A stretch of DNA of 64,000 bases from Lactiplantibacillus songbeiensis (GTDB lineage Bacteria; Bacillota; Bacilli; Lactobacillales; Lactobacillaceae): NCBI RefSeq assembly GCF_005405125.1, contig NZ_BJDL01000020.1, forward strand, positions 1 to 64,000, in the 5' to 3' direction. Within the stretch, counting starts at the first letter, position 1; every line of letters begins with the position of its first letter. Shown in pieces: positions 33,698-42,932 of the stretch. A model generated the notes under the pieces. The model did no database searches. It was not told the DNA's origin and was given only the letters and a program-made list of their open reading frames with translations. Both the position numbers and the translations under genes were made by a program.

Positions 33698-34089
33698 AAA
33701 AAAGTAAAGTGATCAATTCAGATTTATCGCGTGTGATTGCGCAAATGGGCCATTTTGACAAATTGAGTATTGGTGATGCCGGGATGCCAGTGCCAATGGG
33801 AACCGAAAAGATCGATTTAGCTGTCGATAATGGGATTCCAAGCTTTATGCAGGTACTCAATAACGTATTGGAAGAACTTGAAGTGCAACGAATTTACTTA
33901 GCCAGTGAGATTAAGACGCAGAATCCGGCGATGTTAACAGCGATTAAAAAGCGGTTGCCAGATACGCCGATAACGTTTATGCCGCATGATGAGATGAAAC
34001 AGGACTTGCACAACTGCCGGGCCTTTGTCCGGACGGGGGAAATGACCCCATATGCAAATATCTTATTGGAAAGTGGCGTGACGTTCTAG
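33694..34089 (+). CDS. rbsD: D-ribose pyranase
   Basis: 131 residues. The sequence starts [21 protein letters not shown], with the catalytic His of the family in MGHFD, followed by IGDAGMPVP. It interconverts pyranose and furanose forms of ribose so that RbsK receives its substrate. It is translationally coupled to rbsK by a four-base overlap. Confidence 0.95.
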   Translation: MKKSKVINSDLSRVIAQMGHFDKLSIGDAGMPVPMGTEKIDLAVDNGIPSFMQVLNNVLEELEVQRIYLASEIKTQNPAMLTAIKKRLPDTPITFMPHDEMKQDLHNCRAFVRTGEMTPYANILLESGVTF

Positions 34090-34116
34090 GCATAGGCACG
34101 CATAGGAGGAAAGAGT

Positions 34117-35001
34117 ATGAATGCAACGGCATTGTTAATTGGGCTGGGCCCATTGTTAGGGTGGGGGTTATATCCCACGATTGCTTCTAAGATTGGTGGT
34201 CGTCCCGTTAATCAGATCCTCGGGTCCACGATTGGGACGTTATTGTTTGCCATGGTCTTTGCGATGGTTCAAGGAATTGCCTTGCCAACTGGCCATGATT
34301 TGATCTTTGCCATTATCTCTGGAATCGGTTGGGCCAGTGCCCAAATTATCACGTTTAAGGCGTTTACGATGGTCGGTTCGTCACGGGCAATGCCGGTGAC
34401 GACAGCGTTTCAATTATTAGGAGCTTCGTTATGGGGTGTGATTGCGCTAGGTGATTGGCCAACGATGGCTGCGAAACTTTTCGGCGGGGTAGCTTTGGTG
34501 TTAATCATTATTGGCGCTAGCTTGACAGTCTGGTCAGAACATAAGGATGCCGGTAACGCCCGATTACTGCGGCAAGCGGTGCTCTGGCTGGCAGTCGGTG
34601 AGATTGGCTACTGGGCCTATTCCGCCGCTCCTCAAGCGACCAAGCTGAGTGGGATGCAAGCTTTCTTACCTCAAGCAATTGGGATGGTCTTAGTTGGGAT
34701 CGTGTATGCCATATTCCTCGCGTTGCGGGGTGAAAAATTAGTGTTAACGGAAAGCATTTCGTATCGCCATATTTTCTCAGGTTTATTCTTCGCATTTGCG
34801 GCGTTAACTTACCTAATCTCTGCCCAACCAGACATGAATGGTTTAGCAACTGGTTTTATCTTGTCACAAACTTCTGTAGTCCTCGCAACTTTGACTGGTA
34901 TTTGGTTCTTAGGCCAGAAGAAGACCAGTAAAGAAATGCGTATCACGGTCTTGGGGTTAGTCTTAATCTTAGTTGCGGCTACTGTGACCGTTTTAATTTA
35001 A
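34117..35001 (+). CDS. rbsU: ribose uptake protein, GRP/RbsU family
   Basis: 294 residues and ten hydrophobic segments of the glucose/ribose porter family in the DMT superfamily. LGWGLYPTIASKIGGRPVNQ near the N-terminus and GIGWASAQIITFKAF are family blocks. It brings ribose in without phosphorylation, which fits its place after rbsK and rbsD. AGGAGGAAAG precedes the ATG. Confidence 0.93.
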   Translation: MNATALLIGLGPLLGWGLYPTIASKIGGRPVNQILGSTIGTLLFAMVFAMVQGIALPTGHDLIFAIISGIGWASAQIITFKAFTMVGSSRAMPVTTAFQLLGASLWGVIALGDWPTMAAKLFGGVALVLIIIGASLTVWSEHKDAGNARLLRQAVLWLAVGEIGYWAYSAAPQATKLSGMQAFLPQAIGMVLVGIVYAIFLALRGEKLVLTESISYRHIFSGLFFAFAALTYLISAQPDMNGLATGFILSQTSVVLATLTGIWFLGQKKTSKEMRITVLGLVLILVAATVTVLI

Positions 35002-35010
35002 TAGTTTGAA

Positions 35011-35403
35011 ATACTTGGTGCTATTTGGTGTAAGTTGCCACTCTGGTTGGTCCAGAATCGGCTGGAACGTGGTGGCCGCGTTTGTGAGCCGAAGAGCGGT
35101 CTCACAAGCCGGGCTTTGACTAACCCGGAAAAATCACCGGCTAAGTCAAACGACACCACTGAGCCAATTCTGGCCCGCCCGCCGTTAGTTAGTCGATATT
35201 TATAAAATGTTCAATCAACAAATTTAGCCGAGCCGTTGGTTCCTAAAATGCTCAGCCGTGTCGTTGGCCTTAGTGCGAGTGGCCTGCTCGGACTTAGGCC
35301 AAGGCCAGCTTTGAAGACCGAACTTTGGCTTCGAAATGGCCCATGGCGTTCCAGCGTTTTAGGAACCAACCGGCAGGCGACAATTTCAACTAGCACCAAG
35401 CGT
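35011..35403 (-). repeat. complete composite repeat, minus orientation
   Basis: Reading left to right, the right end of module B comes first (ACTTGGTGCTATTTGG, then GCCACTCTGGTTGG), then module B to about 35190, then module A (GTTGGTTCCTAAAATGCT at 35234 against AGCGTTTTAGGAACCAAC) and the other terminus ACTAGCACCAAGCG. Its inner stems are TTTGACTTAGCCGG/CCGGGTTAGTCAAA and TTGTGAG/CTCACAA, both altered on both arms compared with other copies. It lies behind rbsU. Confidence 0.88.
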
Positions 35404-35429
35404 AATTTGACTTATAAATATTGAGATTA

Positions 35430-35477
35430 AAAAAAAGGTTATCTGAAATTTTAAAATTTCAGATAACCTTCTTTTTT
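35430..35477. terminator. bidirectional rho-independent terminator
   Basis: A perfect 18-bp palindrome centred on AATTTTAAAATT with AAAAAA on the left and TTTTTT on the right. It ends map on the minus strand. Confidence 0.9.
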
Positions 35478-35480
35478 AAT

Positions 35481-36269
35481 TTACTTCAGTAAATACTTCG
35501 CATCGAAGTCATGATCGTATGATGATAAGATTTTTGGCCCATCATTGGTAACGACTAAAGTGTGTTCGTATTGGCAGCTAAGGCTGCCGTCTAACGTGCG
35601 CACAGTCCAGCCGTCGTCAGCGGTTTCGCCAGAGCGCCAGTCGCCAATGTTGACCATTGGTTCGATGGTGATGGTCATCCCAGCCTTTAAGCGGGTCCCA
35701 TGACCAGCTTCACCGTAATGTGGGACGTCAGGCTTTTCGTGCATCGTCGGTCCAATTCCATGACCAATGTATTCGCGAACCACGCCGTACCCCATTTCGT
35801 TTTCGGCGTAATTTTGAATAGCCCAGCCAATGTCACCGATACGGTTGCCGACAACGGCTTGGTCGATTCCTAGATATAAAGCCTTTAACGTGACGTCCAT
35901 TAACTTTTGGACTTCTGGAGTCGCGGTCCCAGCAACGAAAGCGTGGCAAGAATCACTCAAGTAGCCATGGTAGTTGATGACCGTGTCGACTTTTAATAAG
36001 TCGCCGTCTTTAACTAAGATGTCTTTGCTTGGGCAACCGTGACAAATCATGTCATTAACACTGACACAAGTTGAGTACTTGTAGCCTTCAAAATTCAGTT
36101 CACCAGGAGTGGCGTCATGCGCCGTAATGTATTCGTAGGCGAAGTGGTCCACATCCCAGGTAGTAATCCCAGGCTTGATGTAATCTGATAAAGCATGGAA
36201 CAAGCCGACCATAATGTCGCCGGCTGCTTGCATGCCCTTAATCTCACGATCTGATTTAAGAGTTATCAT
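35481..36269 (-). CDS. map: methionine aminopeptidase
   Basis: 262 residues, type I. CVSVNDMICHG, VDTVINYHGYLSDS (metal-binding Asp residues), EYIGHGIGPTMHEKPDVPHYG and TIEPMVNIG provide the dinuclear metal site; a final Glu is in CQYEHTLVVT. It removes the initiator methionine from new proteins. Single gene, with a good GGAGGAAAC ribosome binding site. The 300 bases upstream contain an A/T-rich stretch and a hairpin of unclear role near 36433-36470. Confidence 0.95.
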   Translation of the reverse strand: MITLKSDREIKGMQAAGDIMVGLFHALSDYIKPGITTWDVDHFAYEYITAHDATPGELNFEGYKYSTCVSVNDMICHGCPSKDILVKDGDLLKVDTVINYHGYLSDSCHAFVAGTATPEVQKLMDVTLKALYLGIDQAVVGNRIGDIGWAIQNYAENEMGYGVVREYIGHGIGPTMHEKPDVPHYGEAGHGTRLKAGMTITIEPMVNIGDWRSGETADDGWTVRTLDGSLSCQYEHTLVVTNDGPKILSSYDHDFDAKYLLK

Positions 36270-36543
36270 GTTTCCTCCAACAAAATTTAAATAATGTAAG
36301 TAAAAAAGTTTCCGTATCTAGTATACTCCAGCTGGTTGCTACCGACAAAGGGCATTGTTTTGCGGCTGATGGAATTTGTGGCACTGTCACGGCTAGCTAT
36401 TTAAATGCTCAAAGCTGATATAAAAAAATAATAAAAAATCGCCAACCGAAAAATACCGGTCTGGCGGTTAAGTAAGCGGATTGATTGTGAACAACTGGTT
36501 TAATAATTCAAAATTAGCCCTTTTCATCGTCAAAGATAATGAT

Positions 36544-36587
36544 ACAATATATAGTGTTGTTTCGAGCAGATGCACCATATATAGTGG
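36544..36587 (+). promoter_or_regulatory. paired NrdR-like boxes over a promoter
   Basis: ACAATATATAGTGT (36544-36557) matches the NrdR consensus ACACTATATATTGT read on the other strand, and ACCATATATAGTGG (36574-36587) is a second copy, 30 bases away, about three helical turns. TTGTTT (36557-36562) and TATAGT (36580-36585), spacing 17, form a promoter covered by the boxes. NrdR represses nucleotide-reduction genes when ATP or dATP is bound. Confidence 0.7.
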
Positions 36588-36659
36588 TATCTAATGATTA
36601 GTTGGCCAACTAAACACGACGCACGGCATAAATTGATTGACGGAAAGAGGAATTTGATT

Positions 36660-37433
36660 TTGAGTAATTATTTTAAATTTTTAGCGCACCAACTAAAGGG
36701 TTGGCCACAACAGAATTATTATTTATTCTACTTTAGCTTGGGTTGCCAAGTAATGACCTTGGTCAGTGCCCCAATTACACTGCTGTCTATCTTAACATTT
36801 ATTGGGACGACTTTGGGTGTTTTATGTGTCTTGGCGATCAATGCCGCTAAATCGGTTAATGGGTTGTTAGGCGTTATTTCGGCTTTTTGCTTTATCGTCG
36901 TTGGTTTTTCAGCTAAAAACTATTTAAGTATTGGGGAACAATTAGCTTACGTGGTTACTTTAGATATTCCAGTTTTATTGAGTGCTAGTTGGAATGTCAA
37001 CATGGTTTCAAAGATTCGAAAGTTCACTGGTAGCACTTGGGTGATTGCGATTGTTTCCACGATTATCGTGTATGGTATTTCTGGCTACTTAATTGGCACC
37101 TTTACTGATGATCCGCGGCCTTGGGTTGACGCGATCAGCTTTGCCATCTGCTTAACGGCCGGTGTAATCTGCTTCTTGCGTTATAACAACCAATACTTCT
37201 GGTGGATCGCCTCGGGCTTAGCACAGATGGTCTTATGGTTTATTTCTTTCCGTCAAGGTTCAGCGACATTGGCGATGTTTATCAATAGTTCTGTTTACTT
37301 GATCAATGATATCTTGGCTTTCACGGTATCGCCTTGGTACAACAAACACGAACGGGCACGCTTGATGGCTGAAGAACAAGCTGCTGCGGATGCGGAAAAG
37401 GCTGATCAGCACGCTTTTGGATTGAATCACTAA
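36660..37433 (+). CDS. PnuC-family transporter (possible deoxynucleoside type)
   Basis: 257 residues with seven to eight membrane spans; NINDILAFT-like INDILAFTVSPWY, RYNNQYFWWIASG and WNVNMVSKI correspond to PnuC blocks. PnuC proteins move nicotinamide riboside by facilitated diffusion, and relatives handle thiamine, riboflavin or nucleosides. The NrdR-like boxes before this gene suggest a (deoxy)nucleoside substrate instead of the NAD precursor; that is inference. The TTG at 36660 is chosen because AGAGG lies nine bases ahead. Confidence 0.8.
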   Translation: MSNYFKFLAHQLKGWPQQNYYLFYFSLGCQVMTLVSAPITLLSILTFIGTTLGVLCVLAINAAKSVNGLLGVISAFCFIVVGFSAKNYLSIGEQLAYVVTLDIPVLLSASWNVNMVSKIRKFTGSTWVIAIVSTIIVYGISGYLIGTFTDDPRPWVDAISFAICLTAGVICFLRYNNQYFWWIASGLAQMVLWFISFRQGSATLAMFINSSVYLINDILAFTVSPWYNKHERARLMAEEQAAADAEKADQHAFGLNH

Positions 37434-37470
37434 TTTTAAAAAATAATAATCGGAATTTTACTTTCCGGCA

Positions 37471-37506
37471 GTGACGTCGCATCGATGATGATGCGGCGTT
37501 TTTTGT
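37471..37506 (+). terminator. rho-independent terminator of the PnuC-family gene
   Basis: CGTCGCATC and GATGCGGCG pair across a 6-base loop, then TTTTTT. Confidence 0.85.
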
Positions 37507-37507
37507 G

Positions 37508-37541
37508 TAAAAAAAGAGTTTGGATCATCATCCAAACTCAG
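37508..37541 (-). terminator. rho-independent terminator (minus strand)
   Basis: GAGTTTGGAT and ATCCAAACTC pair around a 4-base loop and are followed on the minus strand by TTTTTTT. It ends the leftward unknown gene. Confidence 0.85.
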
Positions 37542-37547
37542 TAAACT

Positions 37548-38336
37548 TTATGACCCAACAGCTTGCAACCGGGATTGCTGTCGAATAGCTTCCACATAAA
37601 CGCGAACAAAACTGGTTCCGTAAGTAGCGGCTAATTGTGCCTCTAAATGTGGCGTTGGCGGCAAGACCTGTAAAAGCGGCCGAATCCATTGATTGGTCGG
37701 CAATAGCCGTAGTAATTGATGACTCGTAAATTGTGAAAACAACAAATTGCGACCGAAGTAGCGGCCAATACGTGCCTGAAATTGGGACTGATTTACCGGG
37801 ACCAATTGTAGGCTGCTGTTATTCATATTACCAAGCAATAATTTAGCACTCGGAAAGTCGGCATGGAGATCAAGTTGCTGATTCTTATAGGCCTTAGCAA
37901 TTGCCGGTGAGAGTTGGACCAGCCAGATTAACTGGTGTTGCTCCAAATGTAGCAATAATCTCAGGGTGATAATATCGGTCATTGTTAGCTGGTAACTGTA
38001 TGCCTGCAAGGTTTCAGCCGTTAAGCGGGCGCGTAATTGTTGTTGAACCGCGTCAAAATTACCGGCTTGCCAGGTCAAGGTCAATTGATCGTGATTGGCT
38101 AGCCAAAGGGTATGATCGGCAATCCGCAACGTTAAGAAGCGAGGCGTCACATGATTGGGTTGGTCCAGCATTAATAGCCAGTAGGAGCTGGCACTAGAAC
38201 GGGCGAAGTTGCGTGCTAAGACGTGGACGTTCGTCGGTAACGCCGTTTGAACGGCCAGTTGCAGTTGCCGGCGATGGTCGTCCGTATTAACAAATTGATT
38301 TGGATTATGAGTGGTGCGTCGATTCGCCATCACCAT
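37548..38336 (-). CDS. hypothetical protein, about 262 residues
   Basis: A soluble protein rich in Gln, Leu and His with no signal peptide or membrane span. Segments such as SSYWLLMLDQPNHVTPRFLTLRI and YSYQLTMTDIITLRLLLHLE suggest an alpha/beta protein, but I recognise no domain. Three start codons (ATG 38336, GTG 38333, ATG 38330) follow an AGAGGA site closely and cannot be separated by eye. It is a lone leftward gene with its own terminator. Confidence 0.6.
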   Translation of the reverse strand: MVMANRRTTHNPNQFVNTDDHRRQLQLAVQTALPTNVHVLARNFARSSASSYWLLMLDQPNHVTPRFLTLRIADHTLWLANHDQLTLTWQAGNFDAVQQQLRARLTAETLQAYSYQLTMTDIITLRLLLHLEQHQLIWLVQLSPAIAKAYKNQQLDLHADFPSAKLLLGNMNNSSLQLVPVNQSQFQARIGRYFGRNLLFSQFTSHQLLRLLPTNQWIRPLLQVLPPTPHLEAQLAATYGTSFVRVYVEAIRQQSRLQAVGS

Positions 38337-38501
38337 CACTTCCTCTATATAAACTACCTTGAGTATAAGCCAAAATTAACGAGGCAACACAGATTAAGTT
38401 CAATTTGTTAACTAATTCGCTTCGGAACGGATATTAACTGTGGCCTGAGCATAGCGTTACAATAAAAGGTGAAGTTTGTTAACAAAATGGGAGGTCATGA
38501 G

Positions 38502-40697
38502 ATGGATTTATGGACACTGTCAGCGACACAGCCGACACGTGAATTGGCATCGCGGTTAACCGTTAGTAATGGCTTGATTGGGATTAAGGATTTAGCTGAA
38601 ATCCCGCAGCTTCAAGCTGTTCCGATGACTGATACGGTAGCGTATGTGAATGGCTTTTATGATTATGAACCGATCCAGTACGGGGAAGCTCAGTTCGGCT
38701 TTCCACAACGTAACCAGACGATGATTCCGTTACCCGCACCGACCCAATTACAACTCTGGCTAGATGATGTGGCCGTGGATTTAAACCAAGGTCAGGTCAT
38801 TGATCAGCACTATGCGTTAGATATGCGGACTGGGCAATTCACCCATACCTTAATTTGGGAAGCAACGGCGACTGGCCAGCAGCTAAAAATCAAAATTGAC
38901 CGTTTGACGAGTTTACACATGGCTGCCTTGATGGGCCAACGGTTGACGGTTGAGGCGCTAAATTTTAAGATCGGTAAGTTACGGGTAGTGGCCGGGTTAC
39001 ATGCCACGGCGACTGCGAAAAGTACTGCCTTTGATCCACGTTTAGCGCATTATGATCCACATGATATTTTAGACCATCAGGAGGTGTCACAACCAACGCC
39101 TGATATTCGAGGCCTATCGTTAAACGCCTTGCACAGTGACCAGCAGTTAAGTCTCTTTGTCCATTACGATCAGCCGGGTCAATGGGTCGATGATGGAAAT
39201 TGGACCGGTGAATTTGCTTTTGAACAGGGAAAAGTTAGCCTGACAAAGACGGTGTGGTTTGCTTTAGGGACAACGTCATTACCGGAGGCTGCTACCGACG
39301 GACTGAAGACTAGCTTTGAAGCGCTGGCCCAAGTACAAACGGCTGATTTGCAACAGTTCTGGGCGACTAGTGATATTAAGATTAGTGGGGATGAGGCTTC
39401 ACAATTAGGCATTCGTTTCTCACAATTTGGCTTACTCCAAGCACTCGGTGGCCATCAAGGTAGTCATGGCATTGCGGCGAAAGGCTTAACTGGCAGTGGT
39501 TACAATGGTCACTATTTCTGGGACACTGAAATCTATGAAGCCCCGTTCTTTTACTGGAATCATCCCGAGTTAGCGCGGCGCTTATTGCTCGTTCGTTATC
39601 AACAGTTACCCCATGCCAAAACTTATGCACAGTCACTGGGATTAGCCGGCGCGTTGTTCCCGTGGCGGACGATTAATGGTGAAGAGTCGTCGGCCTACTT
39701 TCCAGCCAGTACCGCCGCGATTCATATCGATGCTGATGTCGCTTATTTAGTGATTCGGTATTTCCAGATTACCCACGACGCGGCCTTTATGCGTGATTAC
39801 GGCTTGGAAATCCTCATTGAAACTAGTCGTTTTTATTTAGATTATGGGAATTTCGATGCACAAAAAGGCTTTGTTTTAAATACAGTTACTGGACCAGATG
39901 AATATACCGCTTTGGTCAATAATAATGCCTATACCAATTATTTAGTGCAATTTGAATTGCGCTACTTAACGGATCATTATGATCAACGCACTGTAGGGCA
40001 CTTTAAGGTGTCTAATCAAGAATGGGCCCGCTTTAAAAAAGCCGCTGACGAAATGTACTTTGAAACGCAAGGCGACTTAATTGCGCAGGATGATAGTTTT
40101 TTATCGAAGAAACGACTCGATTTGAGTCGGATCCCACGTGATCAATTTCCATTATTGACCCACTACCATCCGTTAGTTTTATATCGGTTACAAGTCTTAA
40201 AACAGGCGGATTTAATCTTAGCGATGGTCTTGTTGCCGGAACAATTCACTGATCAACAAGTCCAGACCAATTATGATTATTACGAACCCATCACCACGCA
40301 TGACTCGTCATTATCACCGGCCATTTATGCGATTGCGGCGGCGCGGTTAGGCAAGTATGCAGGGGCGATTGATTTCTTCAAACGGACGATTAATACGGAC
40401 CTTGAAAACTTACAAGGCAACACCGCTGATGGCCTGCATTTGGCTGCGATGGGCGGTAGCTGGATCACATTTGCTTGGGGACTGATGGGGCTAGAAATTG
40501 ATGATCAGCACGCAACGTTGCACCCTTACTTACCAACCGGCTGGACGCAATGTGCCTTTAAGTTACAGTATCGAGGTACTGTTTATGCCATCACTGTCAC
40601 ACCCGCCGATTTAACTGTGACTGGCGCAGTCGGCGATGAAGTGACGATTGATCAAGCGAGTCGGACCATTCAGATTCAGGCGACTAAGCAATTTTAG
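38502..40697 (+). CDS. glycoside hydrolase family 65 phosphorylase
   Basis: 731 residues, near the usual GH65 length: an N-terminal beta-sandwich (about 1-260), a helical linker, an (alpha/alpha)6 barrel (about 320-680) and a C-terminal beta layer. FWDTEIYEAPFF and the general acid Glu467 in TGPDEYTALVNNNAYTN are family signatures, and YHPLVLYRLQVLKQADLILAM lies before the phosphate site. GH65 enzymes phosphorolyse alpha-linked disaccharides (maltose, kojibiose, trehalose, nigerose); which one is not decided here. No beta-phosphoglucomutase or transporter gene is adjacent. The ATG at 38502 has GGGAGG seven bases before it. Confidence 0.88.
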   Translation: MDLWTLSATQPTRELASRLTVSNGLIGIKDLAEIPQLQAVPMTDTVAYVNGFYDYEPIQYGEAQFGFPQRNQTMIPLPAPTQLQLWLDDVAVDLNQGQVIDQHYALDMRTGQFTHTLIWEATATGQQLKIKIDRLTSLHMAALMGQRLTVEALNFKIGKLRVVAGLHATATAKSTAFDPRLAHYDPHDILDHQEVSQPTPDIRGLSLNALHSDQQLSLFVHYDQPGQWVDDGNWTGEFAFEQGKVSLTKTVWFALGTTSLPEAATDGLKTSFEALAQVQTADLQQFWATSDIKISGDEASQLGIRFSQFGLLQALGGHQGSHGIAAKGLTGSGYNGHYFWDTEIYEAPFFYWNHPELARRLLLVRYQQLPHAKTYAQSLGLAGALFPWRTINGEESSAYFPASTAAIHIDADVAYLVIRYFQITHDAAFMRDYGLEILIETSRFYLDYGNFDAQKGFVLNTVTGPDEYTALVNNNAYTNYLVQFELRYLTDHYDQRTVGHFKVSNQEWARFKKAADEMYFETQGDLIAQDDSFLSKKRLDLSRIPRDQFPLLTHYHPLVLYRLQVLKQADLILAMVLLPEQFTDQQVQTNYDYYEPITTHDSSLSPAIYAIAAARLGKYAGAIDFFKRTINTDLENLQGNTADGLHLAAMGGSWITFAWGLMGLEIDDQHATLHPYLPTGWTQCAFKLQYRGTVYAITVTPADLTVTGAVGDEVTIDQASRTIQIQATKQF

Positions 40698-40795
40698 TAA
40701 GATTTATTGACTAGCAGGCTCGTGGTGGATCAGCTCTACAGGTCACTACGATTATTTTTAAGGTCAGCTTTTGGTTAATAATACTGTATTGGATT

Positions 40796-41081
40796 ACGTC
40801 TGATGCTAGGTGAAATTATGGCCTACCACTTAGTTTCTGAAAGGCTGAAACGCCATGGCTGAGCATTTTAAGAAATGAGTTTAAATTGTTGAGTGAAAAA
40901 TAACCAAGCGTTAATTTAACGGCGGGCGGTCCAGAATTGGCTCAGTGGTGTCGTTTATCTTAGTCGGTGATTTTCCGACTTAGATAAAGCCCGGCTTTCG
41001 AGACCGCACTGTGGCTCGAAAACGCGGCCACCACGTTCCAGCCAATTCTGGGCCAACCAGAGTGACAAGTTGAAGTTGACA
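40796..41081 (+). repeat. composite repeat with shortened module A, abutting the trp promoter
   Basis: The left end is degenerate (ACGTCTGATGCTAGGTGAAAT) and module A is reduced to about 70 bases (GGCCTACCACTTAGTTTC to AAGAAATGAG). Module B (40913-41063) is complete, with TTTCGAG/CTCGAAA. The right end, CAGAGTGACAAGTTGAAG, runs straight into TTGACA, the -35 of the trpE promoter. Confidence 0.8.
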
Positions 41082-41402
41082 AAGTTCTCATTAAAGTTTA
41101 ATCTAAACGGCAATTAAAAAAGTTCGTCCAAAAACCGATGAGATGGAGATCAAGATGACCGGGCCCGCCCAGAGAGCGACTATTGCTGTGAATGTTGCCG
41201 AATGCCAGTCATTAAATGGACCATTGAGGGTTCCCGCGAAATAAGAGTACCGGGAAACGTTAGGCAGACGTCACTGCCAGCAAGGTGTTAGCCTTGTTTA
41301 GAGGGAACGGGTTAGTTATCGCAACTAACGCGTTAATTAAGGTGGTACCGCGGAGTGAATCCGTCCTTAAACGTTGCAAAACGTTTTTGGGCGGATTTTT
41401 TA
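41076..41402 (+). promoter_or_regulatory. trpE promoter and tryptophan T-box leader
   Basis: TTGACA (41076-41081) and TAATCT (41099-41104) with 17-base spacing start the leader. The T-box has the specifier TGG (41217-41219, Trp) in TTAAATGGACC, the T-box sequence AAGGTGGTACCGCGG (41339-41353) that pairs with the tRNA acceptor end, and a terminator (TCCGTCC to GGGCGGA then TTTTTT, about 41363-41402). Uncharged tRNA-Trp would stabilise the antiterminator and allow transcription of trpEG. Confidence 0.95.
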
Positions 41403-41420
41403 GTTTGGAGGAATTTGTGT

Positions 41421-41465
41421 ATGTTAACTTGTCGATGGTCATGCTTGAAAGCTGCTGGTTACTGA
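41421..41465 (+). CDS. 14-residue micro-ORF after the first T-box
   Basis: ATG 41421 has GGAGGA eight bases upstream and opens the frame MLTCRWSCLKAAGY, which ends 21 bases before trpE. A single Trp follows Arg (CGA TGG). The second T-box of the operon is also followed by such a frame with the same CGA TGG pair, so it may be translated as a leader peptide or couple translation into trpE. Confidence 0.45.
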   Translation: MLTCRWSCLKAAGY

Positions 41466-41486
41466 AGCCGTTCAAGGAGATTAAAA

Positions 41487-42932
41487 ATGAATCTAAAAAC
41501 GCTACAACAACTAAGTCAAAGTTACCCCATGGTGCCCGTAACCTTACAATATCAAGTCGATCAATTTGATCCAGTGGCCGTGACCGCGGCACTACAAACG
41601 CCTACGCAACCGTGTTTTCTATTAACCGGCCAACCGAAACCCAATGAAGCTGGCTATAGTTTTATCGGTGTGCGCCCGCAACAAACCTTGACGTATCGCA
41701 ATGGTCAGCTAACGGTGACGACAGCTGACAAAATAACGCAGACTAAAACCGCATTAAAACCAGTCCTGCAGCACTTAATGACCGTTAACCAAACGCCTAA
41801 GATTCCTGGCTTACCGCCTTTTACTGGTGGCTTGGCAGGGTACTTTAGTTATGATTATGCGCGTTATGCCAATCCCACCTTACCGCAACATCCGGCCGAC
41901 CCAGATCATCTGAATGATGCTGATCTATTAGTGGTGGATCAGGTCATTGGTTATAACCACCAAACGCATCAAGTCACCTTGTCACAGTTAGTCTCAACGG
42001 CAACCTTGGCGACGCGTTATGCCACGGTAATGGCGGATTTGCGGGCCCTTAAACAGCGACTTGCCACTTGTCTGGAACCCGCGCTGCCGACATTACGGTT
42101 ACTGACACCGTTGACGCTAGCTTTTGATTTGCCGACGTTTACCGCCAAGGTCGCCCAAACGAAGCAGCATATTCGCCAAGGTGATATTTTTCAGTTGATC
42201 TTATCAAACCCACAACGGGCACAGATGACGGGGCCATTATTCAACTTAACCCGAACCTTATTTCCAGCCAGTCCGGCGCCGTATCAATTTTACTTTCGGC
42301 ACGGTGATTTCGAGACGGTTGGGGCTTCACCGGAGACGCTGATTAAAAAACAAGGGGATAAGCTAGTGACTTATCCGTTAGCAGGTACTCGGCGACGAGG
42401 AAGAACGGCTGCTGAAGATATGGCGTTGGCCCGTGAATTAATGACTAGTCCGAAAGAATTGGCGGAACATAATATGCTGATTGACTTGGGCCGCAATGAT
42501 TTAGGCAAAGTCAGTCAGTTTGGTAGTGTACAAGTGACTCGGACGCGGCAACTGTTGAAGTTCAGCCAAGTGATGCACTTGGGATCAACAGTTGAAAGTC
42601 GGGTGGCAGCAGGAACGTCTCCGATTGATATCATCGAGTCGCTAATGCCAGCGGGAACGCTATCGGGCGCCCCTAAAGTTCGGGCAATGCAACTGATTAG
42701 TGAGCTTGAACAGCGCAAGCGCGGTATTTATGGCGGTTGCTTAGGATACTTAGATTTCAATGGTGATTTGGATTTCTGTATTGGCATTCGTTTGGCCTAT
42801 CGACAAGGCGCCCAACTAGTCGTACATTCTGGTGCGGGCATTGTGGCCGATAGTTGTGCCAAACATGAATTTCAAGAGTTCAATCATAAAGCGCGCGCGG
42901 TCGTGCAAGCGCTAAAGGTGGTGGCGCAATGA
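41487..42932 (+). CDS. trpE: anthranilate synthase component I
   Basis: 481 residues, chorismate-binding fold. GDIFQLILSNPQRA, YPLAGTRRRGRT, DLGRNDLGKVSQFG and GTLSGAPKVRAMQLI are the active-site blocks for chorismate and Mg. With TrpG it makes anthranilate from chorismate and glutamine. The usual N-terminal feedback motif LLES appears as LLTG in this protein, so tryptophan sensitivity may differ; this is inference. AAGGAG precedes ATG 41487. The stop overlaps the trpG start by four bases. Confidence 0.95.
   Translation: MNLKTLQQLSQSYPMVPVTLQYQVDQFDPVAVTAALQTPTQPCFLLTGQPKPNEAGYSFIGVRPQQTLTYRNGQLTVTTADKITQTKTALKPVLQHLMTVNQTPKIPGLPPFTGGLAGYFSYDYARYANPTLPQHPADPDHLNDADLLVVDQVIGYNHQTHQVTLSQLVSTATLATRYATVMADLRALKQRLATCLEPALPTLRLLTPLTLAFDLPTFTAKVAQTKQHIRQGDIFQLILSNPQRAQMTGPLFNLTRTLFPASPAPYQFYFRHGDFETVGASPETLIKKQGDKLVTYPLAGTRRRGRTAAEDMALARELMTSPKELAEHNMLIDLGRNDLGKVSQFGSVQVTRTRQLLKFSQVMHLGSTVESRVAAGTSPIDIIESLMPAGTLSGAPKVRAMQLISELEQRKRGIYGGCLGYLDFNGDLDFCIGIRLAYRQGAQLVVHSGAGIVADSCAKHEFQEFNHKARAVVQALKVVAQ

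Noticed and set aside
36433-36470. Hairpin with T tract on the minus strand upstream of map
   Set aside because: No minus-strand gene ends there, pairing is imperfect and no function could be assigned, so it is not listed as a terminator.
41285-41569. A 94-codon plus-strand frame through the first T-box
   Set aside because: It spans the antiterminator, terminator and trpE start, lacks a ribosome site and is explained by the T-box RNA.
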